The notes: generated by a model not told the origin, from the letters alone. A DNA stretch of 57,859 nt from Roseburia sp. AM59-24XD (GCF_003478445.1 NZ_QUET01000024.1:1-57859), one strand, 5' to 3'; shown: positions 25,701 through 34,621, counted from the stretch's first letter. Translations and numbers: made by a program.

Positions 25701-27332
25701 CGTCATTCCACACCGGGTGTCAGCCTGATCTCCCCACCACCGCATCATGATATTTACTCTATTGAGGATCTGGCTCAGCTGATCTACGATCTGAAAAACA
25801 GTAATAAAGATGCAAGAATTTCCGTAAAGCTTGTTTCCGAGGCTGGTGTCGGAACTGTCGCAGCCGGTGTTGCAAAGGCCGGTGCAGCCGTTATCCTGAT
25901 CTCCGGATACGATGGAGGTACCGGTGCGGCACCGAAGAGCTCTATCTACAACGCAGGTCTTCCTTGGGAACTTGGTCTTGCCGAGACTCATCAGACATTG
26001 ATCATGAACGGACTTCGTTCCCGTGTCCGCATCGAGACAGACGGTAAGTTAATGACCGGCCGTGATGTAGCGATTGCTGCAATGCTTGGTGCAGAGGAGT
26101 TTGGCTTTGCTACGGCTCCGCTGATCACAATGGGCTGTGTTATGATGCGTGTCTGCAATCTGGATACCTGTCCGGTCGGTGTTGCAACACAGAATCCGGA
26201 GCTGCGTAAGAGATTCCGCGGTAAGCCGGAGTATGTTGAGAACTTTATGCGTTTCATCGCAAGTGAGCTTCGTGAATATATGGCAGCACTTGGTGTCCGT
26301 AAGCTCGATGATCTGATCGGTCGAGTTGATCTTCTTCAGAGAAAGGAGCTGACCGGTGAGGCAGCAGAGTATGCAAAGCGTGTTGACCTGTCCAAGATTT
26401 TGGACCCTACCTTTGCAGGCATGCGTAAGGACAACAAGTTTAATCCGAAGGATAAATACGATTTCGAGCTGGAAAAGACGATCGATGAGAAGGTATTCCT
26501 TCCGAAACTGAAGAAGTCTCTTGAAACCGGTGAGAAATCGCGGATCGAGGTAAAAGTTGACAATATTAACCGTTCTCTCGGAACGATCCTTGGTTCCGAG
26601 GTTACCAAGAAGTTTGGTGACACTCTCGAGGAGGATACGATCACAGTGAAGTGTGACGGAAGCGGTGGACAGAGTTTCGGTGCATTTATCCCGAAGGGAC
26701 TTACCTTAGAGCTGGAGGGTGATTCCAATGATTACCTCGGAAAAGGTCTTTCCGGTGGTAAGATCGTGGTATATCCGCCTGCAAACAGCCGGTTCAAGGC
26801 AGAAGAAAATATTATCGTTGGTAACGTTGCTCTCTATGGTGCCACAAGCGGTAAGGCATTCATCAATGGTATTGCCGGTGAGCGTTTCTGTGTAAGAAAC
26901 TCCGGTGCTTATGCGGTTGTAGAGGGTGTCGGCGATCATGGATGCGAGTACATGACAGGAGGTCGTGTTGTTGTTCTCGGACCGACCGGAAAGAACTTCG
27001 CAGCCGGTATGAGCGGCGGTGTTGCCTATGTACTGGATGAGGACAGCAACCTTTACCTGAAGCTGAATAAGGAGCTGGTATCCTCAGAGCCGATCACCGA
27101 TAAATACGATGTACTGGAACTCAAAGAGATGATCGAGGAGCACGTTGCAGCAACAGGCTCTAAGAAGGGTAAGATGATCCTTGACGATTTCAGTGAATAT
27201 CTTCCAAAATTCAAGAAGATTATTTCTTATGACTATGCTCATATGCTGCAGCTGATCGCCCAGATGGAGGAGCACGGTCTGAGTTATGAGCAGGCACAGA
27301 TTGAAGCATTTTACGAGCATAAAAATAAATAA
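22737..27332 (+). CDS. gltB: Glutamate synthase large subunit
   Basis: Uses glutamine and 2-oxoglutarate to form two glutamates. The glutamine amidotransferase nucleophile is the cysteine in HDNCGIGAIV, exposed after removal of a short propeptide. A central domain follows, then the FMN-binding synthase domain (about 830-1200) with the 3Fe-4S cysteines in GCVMMRVCNLDTCPVG, and the GXGXG beta-helix at the C-terminus. At about 1531 residues it is full length. I prefer the ATG at 22737, 8 nt after GGAGG; the ATG at 22722 contains that site. gltD follows within 26 nt. Confidence 0.97.
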   Translation: MVNQEAMNESAVQASKCIDHETKGLYDPHFEHDNCGIGAIVNIKGNKTHDTVSGALEIVEKLEHRAGKDAEGKTGDGVGIMLQISHQFFKKATEPLGIELGGERDYGVGMFFFPQDELKRNQAKRMFEVITEKEGMKFLGWREVPIKPDILGHKALECMPYIMQGFVKRPDDVQKGLDFDRKLYVARRVFEQQSSEDTYVVSCSSRTIVYKGMFLVGQLRSFFMDLQDEDYVSAIAIVHSRFSTNTNPSWMRAHPNRFIVHNGEINTIVGNADKMLAREETMETPYLSSDFHKILPVVDPNGSDSARLDNTLEFLVMSGMELPLAVMITIPEPWENDMSISQKKRDFYQYYATMMEPWDGPASILFSDGDYMGAVLDRNGLRPSRYYITTDDQLILSSEVGVFELPPEKIVKKDRLRPGRMLLVDTVKGELIDDADLKEKYASRQPYGEWLNSNLVTLAELHIPNHKVPEYTDEERARMQKAFGYTFEEYKNSILPMAQNGSEPIASMGTDTPLPMLSRKVQPLFNYFKQMFAQVTNPPIDAIREEIVTSTSVYIGEDGNLLEEKGENCKVLKIHNPILNDTDLLKIKNMDKDGFKCEVLPITYYKNTSLKKALDHLCLEADRAHKEGCNILILSDRDVDEFHMPIPSLLAVSTLQQHLVTTKRRTSMSVILETAEPREVHHFATLLGYGASAVNPYLAHETIRELISNGMLDKDYYAAVSDYDNAVLHGIVKIASKMGISTIQSYQGSKIFEAIGISKEVIETYFPDTVSRVGGVTLEDIEKQIDEQHSRAFDPLDLTVDLNLENRGQHKERGHQEEHLYNPETIHLLQQATWTGNYELFKQYSKCIDEKEKQINLRSLLDFKYPKKGIDIDQVESVDEIVQRFKTGAMSYGSISQEAHETLAIAMNRLHGKSNSGEGGESLERLETAGSEVDRCSAIKQVASGRFGVTSRYLVSAKEIQIKMAQGAKPGEGGHLPGGKVYPWVAKTRHSTPGVSLISPPPHHDIYSIEDLAQLIYDLKNSNKDARISVKLVSEAGVGTVAAGVAKAGAAVILISGYDGGTGAAPKSSIYNAGLPWELGLAETHQTLIMNGLRSRVRIETDGKLMTGRDVAIAAMLGAEEFGFATAPLITMGCVMMRVCNLDTCPVGVATQNPELRKRFRGKPEYVENFMRFIASELREYMAALGVRKLDDLIGRVDLLQRKELTGEAAEYAKRVDLSKILDPTFAGMRKDNKFNPKDKYDFELEKTIDEKVFLPKLKKSLETGEKSRIEVKVDNINRSLGTILGSEVTKKFGDTLEEDTITVKCDGSGGQSFGAFIPKGLTLELEGDSNDYLGKGLSGGKIVVYPPANSRFKAEENIIVGNVALYGATSGKAFINGIAGERFCVRNSGAYAVVEGVGDHGCEYMTGGRVVVLGPTGKNFAAGMSGGVAYVLDEDSNLYLKLNKELVSSEPITDKYDVLELKEMIEEHVAATGSKKGKMILDDFSEYLPKFKKIISYDYAHMLQLIAQMEEHGLSYEQAQIEAFYEHKNK

Positions 27333-27357
27333 GCTTTGATTGGAAAGGAGAATCAAC

Positions 27358-28838
27358 ATGGGTAAACCAACGGGATTTTTAGAATATGAGCGGAAAAATA
27401 ATCAGGCAGTGGAGCCATTAGAGCGAATCAAGAACTTTAACGAGTTTCACACACCAATGCGCGAAAAGGATCGTAGAGAGCAGGCGGCAAGATGCATGAA
27501 CTGTGGCGTGCCGTTCTGCCAGTCCGGTATGATGATCGGAGGAATGGCTTCCGGTTGTCCTCTGAACAACCTGGTGCCGGAGTGGAATGATCTTTTATAT
27601 CATGGTAATTACAAAAAGGCACTGCAGATGCTGCGTCAGACAAATAACTTTCCGGAGTTTACCTCCAGAGTATGCCCGGCACTCTGTGAGGCAGCCTGCA
27701 CCTGTGGTCTGAACGATACACCGGTTACCTGCAAGGCAAATGAGAATGCGATCATCGAGTACGGTTATGCCAACGAACTGATGGGGGCGCAGCTCCAAAG
27801 ACTCGGACCGGCAAAAAGGTTGCAGTCATCGGTTCCGGTCCTTCCGGACTGGCAGCAGCCGATCAGCTTAACCGCCGCGGTCATTCCGTTACGGTATATG
27901 AGAGAAATGATCATATCGGAGGTCTTCTGATGTACGGTATTCCGAACATGAAGCTGGAGAAGTGGGTTATCGACCGCAAGCAGAAGGTTATGGAAGAAGA
28001 GGGCGTGAAGTTTGTTGTCAACGCAGATGTCGGAAAAGACGTTAAGGCAACAGATCTGATGAAGGAATACGACAGTGTGATCCTCGCCTGTGGCGCATCC
28101 AATCCGCGTGATATCAAGGCAAAGGGTAGAGAAGCAGAGGGAATCTATTTTGCGGTAGATTTTCTGACGCGCTCCACCAAGCATGTCCTTACCGGCAAGA
28201 AAGAGGGCTGGGTTGATACAAAGGGCAAACATGTTATCGTCATCGGTGGCGGTGATACCGGAAACGACTGTGTCGGAACAGCAGTCCGTCAGGGCGCAAA
28301 ATCCGTAACGCAGCTTGAGATGATGCCAAAGCTTCCGGATGAGAGAGCAGCATCCAATCCTTGGCCGGAGTGGCCGAGAGTCTGCAAGACCGATTACGGC
28401 CAGGAAGAAGCGATTGCGGTATTCGGACATGATCCGCGAATCTATCAGACAACCGTAAAGGAGTTTATCGCAGACAAGAACGGCAAGCTCAAGAAGGTGA
28501 AGCTTGTGAAGCTGGAGGCAAAGAAGGATCCAAAGACCGGTCGTATGAATATGACAGAGATCGCCGGAAGTGAATTTGAGATGCCGGCAGATGTTGTCCT
28601 GATTGCAGCAGGCTTCCTTGGCGCACAGGAGTATGTGGCAAAGGCATTTGGCGTGAAGCTCAATGCACGTACCAACGTCGAGACAGCTCCGGGTGAGTTC
28701 AAGACAAGCGTTGACAAGGTATTTACGGCAGGAGATATGCACAGAGGTCAGTCACTGGTCGTATGGGGCATCAACGAGGGACGCCATGTGGCAAAAGAAG
28801 TCGATAAATTCCTGATGGGATATACGAATCTGGATTGA
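27358..28838 (+). CDS. gltD: Glutamate synthase small subunit (frame broken by one missing base)
   Basis: NADPH-dependent electron-transfer subunit that feeds GltB. The N-terminal part has the iron-sulfur cysteines (CMNCGVPFCQ, GCPLNN, CPALCEAACTCG). The C-terminal part has the first dinucleotide fold GSGPSGLAAA and the second, GGGDTGNDCVG. The frame used from the ATG runs out of homology near 27787 and stops at 27930. One base back, homology resumes at once (PKTRTGKKVAVIGSGPSG) and runs to 28838. Adding one G to the G-run at 27783-27787 restores a protein of about 494 residues. A sequence error is the simplest explanation, since gltB is intact. Confidence 0.9.
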
Positions 28839-28946
28839 TGTTGATGTGGAAATACGCAGATGCGGGATTTATTATAAAATAAATTTTAGCTGCGGATTGA
28901 GAAAGAAATATCAGATAAATACGAAATAAGCGTGGGAGAAACCGAG

Positions 28947-28991
28947 GCACGGTGTGTACGAAAAATGGGACACATCGTGCTTTGCTTTTTT
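28947..28991 (+). terminator. Terminator after gltBD
   Basis: An 11-bp stem GCACGGTGTGT / ACACATCGTGC with a 12-nt loop, followed by TTTGCTTTTTT. The rest of 28839-29090 shows no supported gene. Confidence 0.8.
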
Positions 28992-29090
28992 GCAGCTTTC
29001 GTTAGCGTCGGTGATTATGTCTGTGGGGGATTGCATTATGACCCGAAAATGTATATGATTGAAAAAAAGCTGCAGGAGGATTTATAGATC

Positions 29091-29543
29091 ATGAAATTAT
29101 TGATTCAGAGAGTAAGAGAAGCATCAGTGGAAGTGGGTGGAGAGATCACCGGACGTGTCGACCATGGATTTCTGGTATTTGTCGGTGTAGCAGAAGAGGA
29201 TACGACAGAGATTGCAGACAAGATGATCGACAAAATGGTAAAGCTCCGGATCTTCGAGGATGAAAACGGCAAAACCAACAAATCCATCGCTGATGTCGGT
29301 GGAAACTTTCTCGTGGTATCCCAGTTTACTTTGTATGCGGACTGCCGCAAGGGAAACCGCCCATCCTTTACAAATGCGGGCAATCCACAGCTGGCAAACG
29401 AGCTGTACGAATATGTGCTTGCGAGCCTGCGGGACAGGGGATTCGAAGTGGGTGCCGGTGTGTTTGGTGCGGATATGAAGGTGTCTTTGTTGAATGACGG
29501 ACCGTTTACGGTGATGCTGGATTCGGAGGAAATTTGTCGTTGA
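29091..29543 (+). CDS. dtd: D-aminoacyl-tRNA deacylase
   Basis: Removes D-amino acids (and glycine from tRNA-Ala) mis-charged on tRNA. The 150-residue product has all DTD signatures: the N-terminal MKLLIQRV, the catalytic [17 protein letters not shown] near residue 80, and the C-terminal [25 protein letters not shown] site precedes the ATG by about 11 nt. It appears to be a single-gene unit. Confidence 0.96.
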   Translation: MKLLIQRVREASVEVGGEITGRVDHGFLVFVGVAEEDTTEIADKMIDKMVKLRIFEDENGKTNKSIADVGGNFLVVSQFTLYADCRKGNRPSFTNAGNPQLANELYEYVLASLRDRGFEVGAGVFGADMKVSLLNDGPFTVMLDSEEICR

Positions 29544-29647
29544 TGTAATCATTTATCGGATGCAAATATCTGATAAGTATCCGGTAGTCATTATCTGGTG
29601 GATATTTATTATCGCACTGCTTGGATGAAAGCAATAGTGTTATTTGA

Positions 29648-30541
29648 TCAGACGCTATGTTTTTGTTGATATTCGCTTGGGGTAATGGCTTCGTGTTTCT
29701 TGAAAACCCTGCTAAAGTAAAAAGCGTTACAAAAGCCGAGAGCCTCTGCTGTTTCTGATATAGTAAACTGCCGGCTTTTTAAAAGTTTTTTTCCTTGTTC
29801 GATTCTTAAATTTTCTAAAAAGGCAAAAATGGTCGTGCCGGTATGCTGTTTGAATCGGCGGTTCATATAGTCGAAATTATGGTGAAAAATATCTTCCAAC
29901 ATAGAGCCGGTGATTTTATGTGAATAATTATTTTTTAAATAGTCACAGATACGAAACGGAAGAGAAAGATTTTCCTGTTCCGTGTGTAAAATATGAGACA
30001 GTTCTGAACGGGACATTTGTAACAAAAGCACGAATAAAAGGGCATCATTGATTGATTGCTGATGAAGTCCGTTTGTCGAATTGAAATTTGTCAGATGCTG
30101 CATTTGACGGATGATTTTTTCGAAGTCAGAGTGTGTCGGATGAAAGTATTTGGGCAGTAAAAAAGTGTTTTGGACAGTAGAGGAGGGCGTTGGAAAAAAT
30201 GGATGTCCGCCTACTTTTTGCTGAAGATATTCTTCGGATGTCATTGTTATGTCCTGCAGACAATTCTAATCAAAATGAATGTAATAATAGTCAATATGTT
30301 CATTTGTGAGTAGCCCATAGTGGCATTTGCCGGGAGAAAAGATCATAATATCACCGGCGGTGAGAGTGTATTGATTCTCATTTTCCATAATTTGCATAAT
30401 GCCATCCGTAATGATATAGATGATCCAATTTTGTGAAATCCTCTGAAAATGCTTATTGGGAGATGGAATGTGAACAACACCGGACAGTAAAAAAACCGGG
30501 AGAGAGTTTGAAAAACCGGAAATATAAGGTAGTAATTCCAT
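29648..30541 (-). CDS. AraC-family regulator interrupted by an in-frame amber codon
   Basis: Transcription regulator with an N-terminal cupin sensor domain (about 1-90) and a C-terminal pair of helix-turn-helix motifs (about 200-295, ending TISETAEALGFCNAFYFSRVFKKHEAITPSEY without gaps). The two halves are in the same frame, separated by a single TAG at 30266-30268 (minus strand: ...YYIHFD stop NCLQDI). Without it the protein is 297 residues, normal for AraC. The start has AAAGGAG at good spacing. It is divergent from the secreted esterase gene, its most likely target. The stop may be a real nonsense mutation, a base error or, less likely, read-through. Confidence 0.8.
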
Positions 30542-30624
30542 AAGGGAACTCCTTTCGAAATTCTGTAATATTCAATCATTTATTATAATCAGTTATAAAG
30601 GGTACATTGTTTAAAAAAAGTCGC

Positions 30625-30630
30625 TATAAT
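30625..30630 (+). promoter_or_regulatory. -10 element upstream of the esterase gene
   Basis: A TATAAT with no clear -35 hexamer lies about 100 nt before the esterase. A weak -35 fits an activator-dependent promoter, and the divergent AraC-type gene is the obvious candidate activator. Confidence 0.4.
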
Positions 30631-30733
30631 ATATATCATGGTCGGAAATAGATATTCTATATTTGTACATATTATGCTATTCTTAGTTTACGAAATTGTC
30701 AAGAGAAACCTTGTTTGGTAAGGAGGAATGAGA

Positions 30734-32038
30734 ATGAAAAGATTACATGCTGCCAGAAATGCAATGATTACCTGTGTGATCGCCGGATTGTTGGTGATGG
30801 GTATCACCGGAATAATAGCGTCTGCAAAAACAAAGCCGAAATTAAACCGGAAAAATCTGGAATTAAAGGTCGGAGAAAAGAAAAAACTGCAAATCAAAAA
30901 TACAAAGAAGAAAGTTAAGTGGATCTCCAATAATAAGAAGATAGCTACCGTGACACAAAGAGGAGAGGTTTGTGGAAAAAGGATTGGAAAAACAAAGATC
31001 ATCGCACGTGTTCAGAAGAAAAAGTATGTGTGCAGAGTGACAGTAAAACCGAAACAGTCGCCGCAGACCAGTGAACCGATACAGAATCAACCAACGGTAA
31101 TTCCGCAGCCGGATGTAACAGCGACACAGCCAGCTGCACCATCGCCGTCTGTACAGCCGACATCCACACCATTGCCGGCAACGGCAGCTCCGGTAACGCC
31201 AACGCCGGTACCAACGCCGAATATTGAACAGGGGGCAGCTTGGGAGGCAGGTAAGAAGAGTGGAACAAAAGAAGATTTTGAATTGTATTTTAATCCGGAA
31301 ATGAAGCAGTATACCAAACGTCAGAAGGATATGCCGCAGGGAAAATTTAAGGATGTGACATATCATTCAGCTGTTGTTGGAGCGGACAGAGAGGCATATG
31401 TATACCTGCCGCCGAATTATGATGAGAATAAAGAATATCCGGTACTTTATATGTTGCATGGAATCGGATGTGACCGGGGACAGTGGCGTTATATGTCGTT
31501 GAACGAGATTTTAAGTAACATGATCAATCGTGGTGAACTTCAGCCGTTAGTGGCAGTTCTTCCGAGTGTTGTACCGAAAAATGGATTGGATCAAAACACT
31601 TTTTCGAGTGACAACATTGGTGCCTTTACCGTGTTTGAAAAGGAATTTCTGACTGATCTGGAACCGTATATTCAGAAGAATTATGCGGTTTCAACAAAAA
31701 GAGAGAACACAGGAGTATGTGGTCTTTCTATGGGAGGAATGGAGGCGCTTCGTCTTGGATTTGTTATTAAGGACCATTTTAATTATATAGGATCTTTTTC
31801 AGCAGCTCCGAGTCTGGATCAAAGTATTCTGAATCTGGATGGCTGGACAACAACTCCACATACCGTTTTGCTTTGCAGTGGTGATGCAGACAGCACGATA
31901 GGAAATAATCCGGAGGATTATCATAAGAGACTTACAGAGAACAAGGTTGATCATATGTGGTACCTGTATCCGGGTGGAACCCATGAGGAAAAGGTTTGGA
32001 AAAACGGACTTGTTAATTTTCTGAAGAGAAGTTTTTAA
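30734..32038 (+). CDS. Secreted esterase (CE1/esterase D-like) with N-terminal Ig-like domain
   Basis: Likely extracellular alpha/beta-hydrolase that removes acyl groups from plant polysaccharides (feruloyl or acetyl esterase type). The 434-residue product has an N-terminal signal or anchor segment (about 8-32), a BIG2-like Ig domain (about 36-108, LELKVGEKKKLQIKN... WISNNKKIATV), a Pro/Thr-rich linker (about 110-165), and an esterase domain with VYLPPNYDENKEYPVLYMLHG, nucleophile motif GLSMGG and a terminal catalytic histidine in PGGTHEEKVW. The ATG at 30734 is used because AGGAGG is 7 nt upstream. Substrate is not determined. It is divergent from an AraC-type regulator. Confidence 0.85.
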   Translation: MKRLHAARNAMITCVIAGLLVMGITGIIASAKTKPKLNRKNLELKVGEKKKLQIKNTKKKVKWISNNKKIATVTQRGEVCGKRIGKTKIIARVQKKKYVCRVTVKPKQSPQTSEPIQNQPTVIPQPDVTATQPAAPSPSVQPTSTPLPATAAPVTPTPVPTPNIEQGAAWEAGKKSGTKEDFELYFNPEMKQYTKRQKDMPQGKFKDVTYHSAVVGADREAYVYLPPNYDENKEYPVLYMLHGIGCDRGQWRYMSLNEILSNMINRGELQPLVAVLPSVVPKNGLDQNTFSSDNIGAFTVFEKEFLTDLEPYIQKNYAVSTKRENTGVCGLSMGGMEALRLGFVIKDHFNYIGSFSAAPSLDQSILNLDGWTTTPHTVLLCSGDADSTIGNNPEDYHKRLTENKVDHMWYLYPGGTHEEKVWKNGLVNFLKRSF

Positions 32039-32057
32039 AAAAATGTAAAGATAAGTA

Positions 32058-32501
32058 ACTAAGACTTCCCATACCAAGGATGGAAATTTGCCCATAATAT
32101 TTCTTATGTCCGGTTATTTAGAAATCATATTTTGCCTGCCAATATATTAAAAATCCATGAGCTATGACTAAAAAATTGTCTTGTCACTTACGCCCTGGAT
32201 TTTGCAAATGATATAGATACTCCATTGAATATCCGGGGCGTTATGTACCGCTGCGTGGTGCAGTGGTAGCGGGAGCGTGCCGTCCGAAAAAGCTGAGCCC
32301 ACCTATGGGGCTCAGTCGTGCGGATGCGTATTTATCAAAGCATTGCAAAGCAAAGATTTTTTGGAAATCCTACTGATCTGCGTCAATTTTTTAGTCATAG
32401 TTCACGGATTAAGTGATTTCTCAGGCAAAATTGATATTTTATTTTCCGGACATAAGAAATATTATGGGCATACATCAATTTGAGGTATGGGAAGTTTTAG
32501 C
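32058..32501. repeat. Palindromic MITE-like repeat element, copy 2 (444 bp, inverted relative to copy 1)
   Basis: Ends ACTAAGACTTCCCATACC and TATGGGAAGTTTTAGC are inverted repeats that extend imperfectly inward over 100 bp. The element is flanked by a 5-bp direct repeat AAGTA (32053-32057 and 32502-32506), the expected target-site duplication. The core (about 32230-32400) matches the reverse complement of copy 1 nearly base for base, including GCTGAGCCCACCTATGGGGC and ACCGCTGCGTGGTGCAGTGG. Compared with copy 1 it lacks about 115 bp near one arm. It encodes no transposase. It sits between the esterase stop and the terminator at 32523. Confidence 0.88.
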
Positions 32502-32522
32502 AAGTAAACATATAATTGATAC

Positions 32523-32570
32523 AGGGAGCTTTCACATCCAATAAGTCGGTGAGAAAGTTCCCTATTTTTG
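32523..32570 (+). terminator. Terminator downstream of the esterase and repeat
   Basis: Stem AGGGAGCTTTCAC paired with GTGAGAAAGTTCCCT (one bulge and one G-T pair), followed by ATTTTTG. Probably the original esterase terminator, now separated from the gene by the inserted repeat. Confidence 0.6.
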
Positions 32571-32620
32571 TTGAAAAACAGATGAAACAAGCAAAAACAA
32601 GTTAAAAGCTAAAATAGTCT

Positions 32621-32649
32621 TTGACATCCCACTCTATACGATATATAAT
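32621..32649 (+). promoter_or_regulatory. Consensus promoter of the GS-like/ANTAR/carAB cluster
   Basis: Perfect TTGACA, 17-nt spacer and perfect TATAAT. The transcript would begin near 32656, about 56 nt before the GS-like gene, too short for a leader attenuator. Confidence 0.85.
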
Positions 32650-32711
32650 AAGGAGAAGTGCGTTGATACAATATGAACGATGAATTATCATGGCGAATAG
32701 GAGGATGCAGC

Positions 32712-34021
32712 GTGGCAAATTATACCAGAGACGACATATTGGACATGATCGAAGAGGAAGATATCGAATTTATCCGTCTTCAGTTTACGGATATTGCCGG
32801 CAATCTTAAAAACATGGCGACGACCGTTGATCAGATTGATAAGATCTTAGACGGCAGATGTCAGTTTGACTGTGCGGCGGTTGATGGCTTTGATGGCGAT
32901 ATGGAGGAATTATTTTTAATTCCTGATTTAGATACATTTGTTATTTTTCCATGGCGTCCACAGCATGGCAAAGTAGCTCGTTTTATCTGTGATATCGTGA
33001 AACCGGATGGAACACCTTTTGACGGCGATAGCCGTTACATTTTAAAAAGAACAATTGCGCAGGCAAAGGAGATGGGGTTCGATTTTGACGTTGCCTTAAG
33101 AATGAATTTTTCTTGTTTGACCTTGGCGAAAACGGAGAGCCGACCCATAATTCCAGCGAGAAGGGCGGCTATTTTGATGTTGGGCCTGCGGACTGCGGTG
33201 AGAATGCAAGACGTGACATGGTCTTATATCTTGCAGATATGGGGATTTCAACCGAGTCCTCCTATCATTCCGACGAGGCGGCACAGCATGTGCTTGACAT
33301 GTCATACACCAATGCGCTTGCGATGGCAGACAACATTATGACATCCCGTCTGGTTATCCGGACCGTAGCAAAGCGTCACGGACTGCATGCGACATTTATG
33401 CCGAAGCCGAAGAAGGATTCCAAGGGCTCCGGAGCACATTATACATTTTCTTTATCAAAGAACGGTCAGAATATCTTTACGGATGTATCGGACTCAGCCG
33501 GTGTGAGCAAGGAAGGATATGCCTTTATGGCGGGCATGCTTGAGCATATTGCAGATATGTCTCTGGTAACCAATCCGCTGGTAAACTCCTACAAGCGTCT
33601 GGTTCCGGGATTTCTTGCACCGCTCAGGGTGAGCTGGTCCGTACATAATTCCAGCCCTCTGATCCGCCTGACATCGGTTGGTGGAGATGGCGGAAGGATC
33701 GTTCTTCGCAATCCGGACGGTGCGGCGAATCCATATCTGGTGATCGCGGCTTGTCTGGCGGCAGGAATGGATGGTGTCCGTAAGCAGCTTGAGCCGCCGG
33801 TATGCATGGACAAAATGTCAACGGAAGAGCTTGCTGAGCGTGAGAGACTTCCAAGGACGCTTTATGAAGCTGTGAAGCGTTTTGAAAATGATGAGTTCCT
33901 GCGTGAGGTGCTGGGAGCACATGTATCGAATTATCTGATCTCTACAAAGGATGCAGAATGGGAAGAATACTGCAGGCAGGTAACACACTGGGAGACGGAG
34001 CGTTATCTTGGAACAGTATAA
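32712..34021 (+). CDS. Glutamine-synthetase-like protein with degenerate active site (frame broken by one missing base)
   Basis: Type I glutamine synthetase fold of about 436 residues, starting at a GTG 7 nt after AGGAGG (VANYTRDDIL), with VARFICDIVKPDGTPF and NSYKRLVPG typical of GlnA. One base is missing near 33090-33095: the first frame loses homology there and the frame one base back continues as LKNEFFLFDLGENGEP. Several catalytic positions differ from GlnA: GPEPEFF reads ALKNEFF, HHEVAPGQHEI reads YHSDEAAQHVL, GYEAP reads GFLAP, NRSPLIRIP reads NSSPLIRLT and RVEVR reads RIVLR. Most metal- and glutamate-binding acids are therefore gone. It is probably not a synthetase but a regulatory or sensing relative; an ANTAR gene follows 40 nt downstream. 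Confidence 0.85.
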
Positions 34022-34061
34022 GCAGTACCGCTGATAAGTAACCGATACACGGGAGGTTTTT

Positions 34062-34621
34062 ATGGCAGATATCATCATTGCATTTCCAAAGCTGGACGAT
34101 GCAAAAAATCTTAAAAAACTTCTGCTTCGAAACGGGTATGATGTCAGTCTGGTATGCGATAATGGTGCACAGGTTGTCGGCGCGGTAAACGAATTGGATG
34201 GCGGTGTAGTGATCTGTGGCTATCGCTTCAGCGATATGCATTTCTCAGAGATACTTGATTATCTGCCGAAAGGATTTCAAATGCTTCTGATGGCATCGCC
34301 GGCAAAGCTGGAGGACAGCGATATCAGTGAGATTGTGTCGCTGCCAATGCCGCTAAAGGTACAGGATCTGCTTGACACCCTGAACATGATGATGGTGCAG
34401 TACCGGCGCTGGAAGAAAAAGCAGAAGAACAAGCCGAGGTACGGTCAGAAGGTGAGAAAAGAATAATTCAGAAAGCAAAAGAGCTGTTGATGGAGAGAAA
34501 CCAGATGACAGAGGAAGAAGCACATAGATACATACAAAAAATAAGCATGGACAGTGCGATAAATTTAGTTGAAACTGCTGAAATGATACTAGAACTAAAT
34601 GGAAAGGAATGGGAAATTTAG
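34062..34621 (+). CDS. ANTAR-domain antiterminator with receiver-like N-terminus (frame broken by one missing base)
   Basis: RNA-binding antitermination regulator. The N-terminal 115 residues look like a response-regulator receiver fold, but the usual phosphorylatable aspartate position reads VVICGYRF, so it is a pseudo-receiver. Frame 1 stops at 34466. One base back, from about 34409, the sequence continues through a coiled segment (LEEKAEEQAEVRSEGEKR) into a clear ANTAR domain (IIQKAKELLMERNQMTEEEA, then HRYIQKISMDSAINLVETAE), ending at the TAG directly before the carA ATG. In Clostridium a related protein (GlnR/NitR) next to glnA controls nitrogen genes by antitermination. Likely targets here are the gltB and glnN leaders. 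Confidence 0.85.

Noticed and set aside
27340..27930. Two separate short gltD genes
   Set aside because: The two open frames join exactly at the conserved dinucleotide-binding region after adding one base, so they are one gene.
28839..29090. Short reading frame ending just before dtd (VGDYVCGGLHYDP...)
   Set aside because: It has no start signal, overlaps the gltD terminator tail and the dtd ribosome binding site, and matches nothing I recognise.
32246..32290. tRNA-like sequence in the repeat core (GTGGTGCAGTGGTAGCG)
   Set aside because: It resembles part of a D-arm, but no anticodon arm, T-arm or acceptor stem can be formed around it.
32650..32683. Six-codon leader peptide (TTG start at 32663) before the GS-like gene, or an ATG start at 32673
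   Set aside because: The ribosome binding site for it would lie at or upstream of the predicted transcription start. The GTG after AGGAGG gives the usual GlnA N-terminus.
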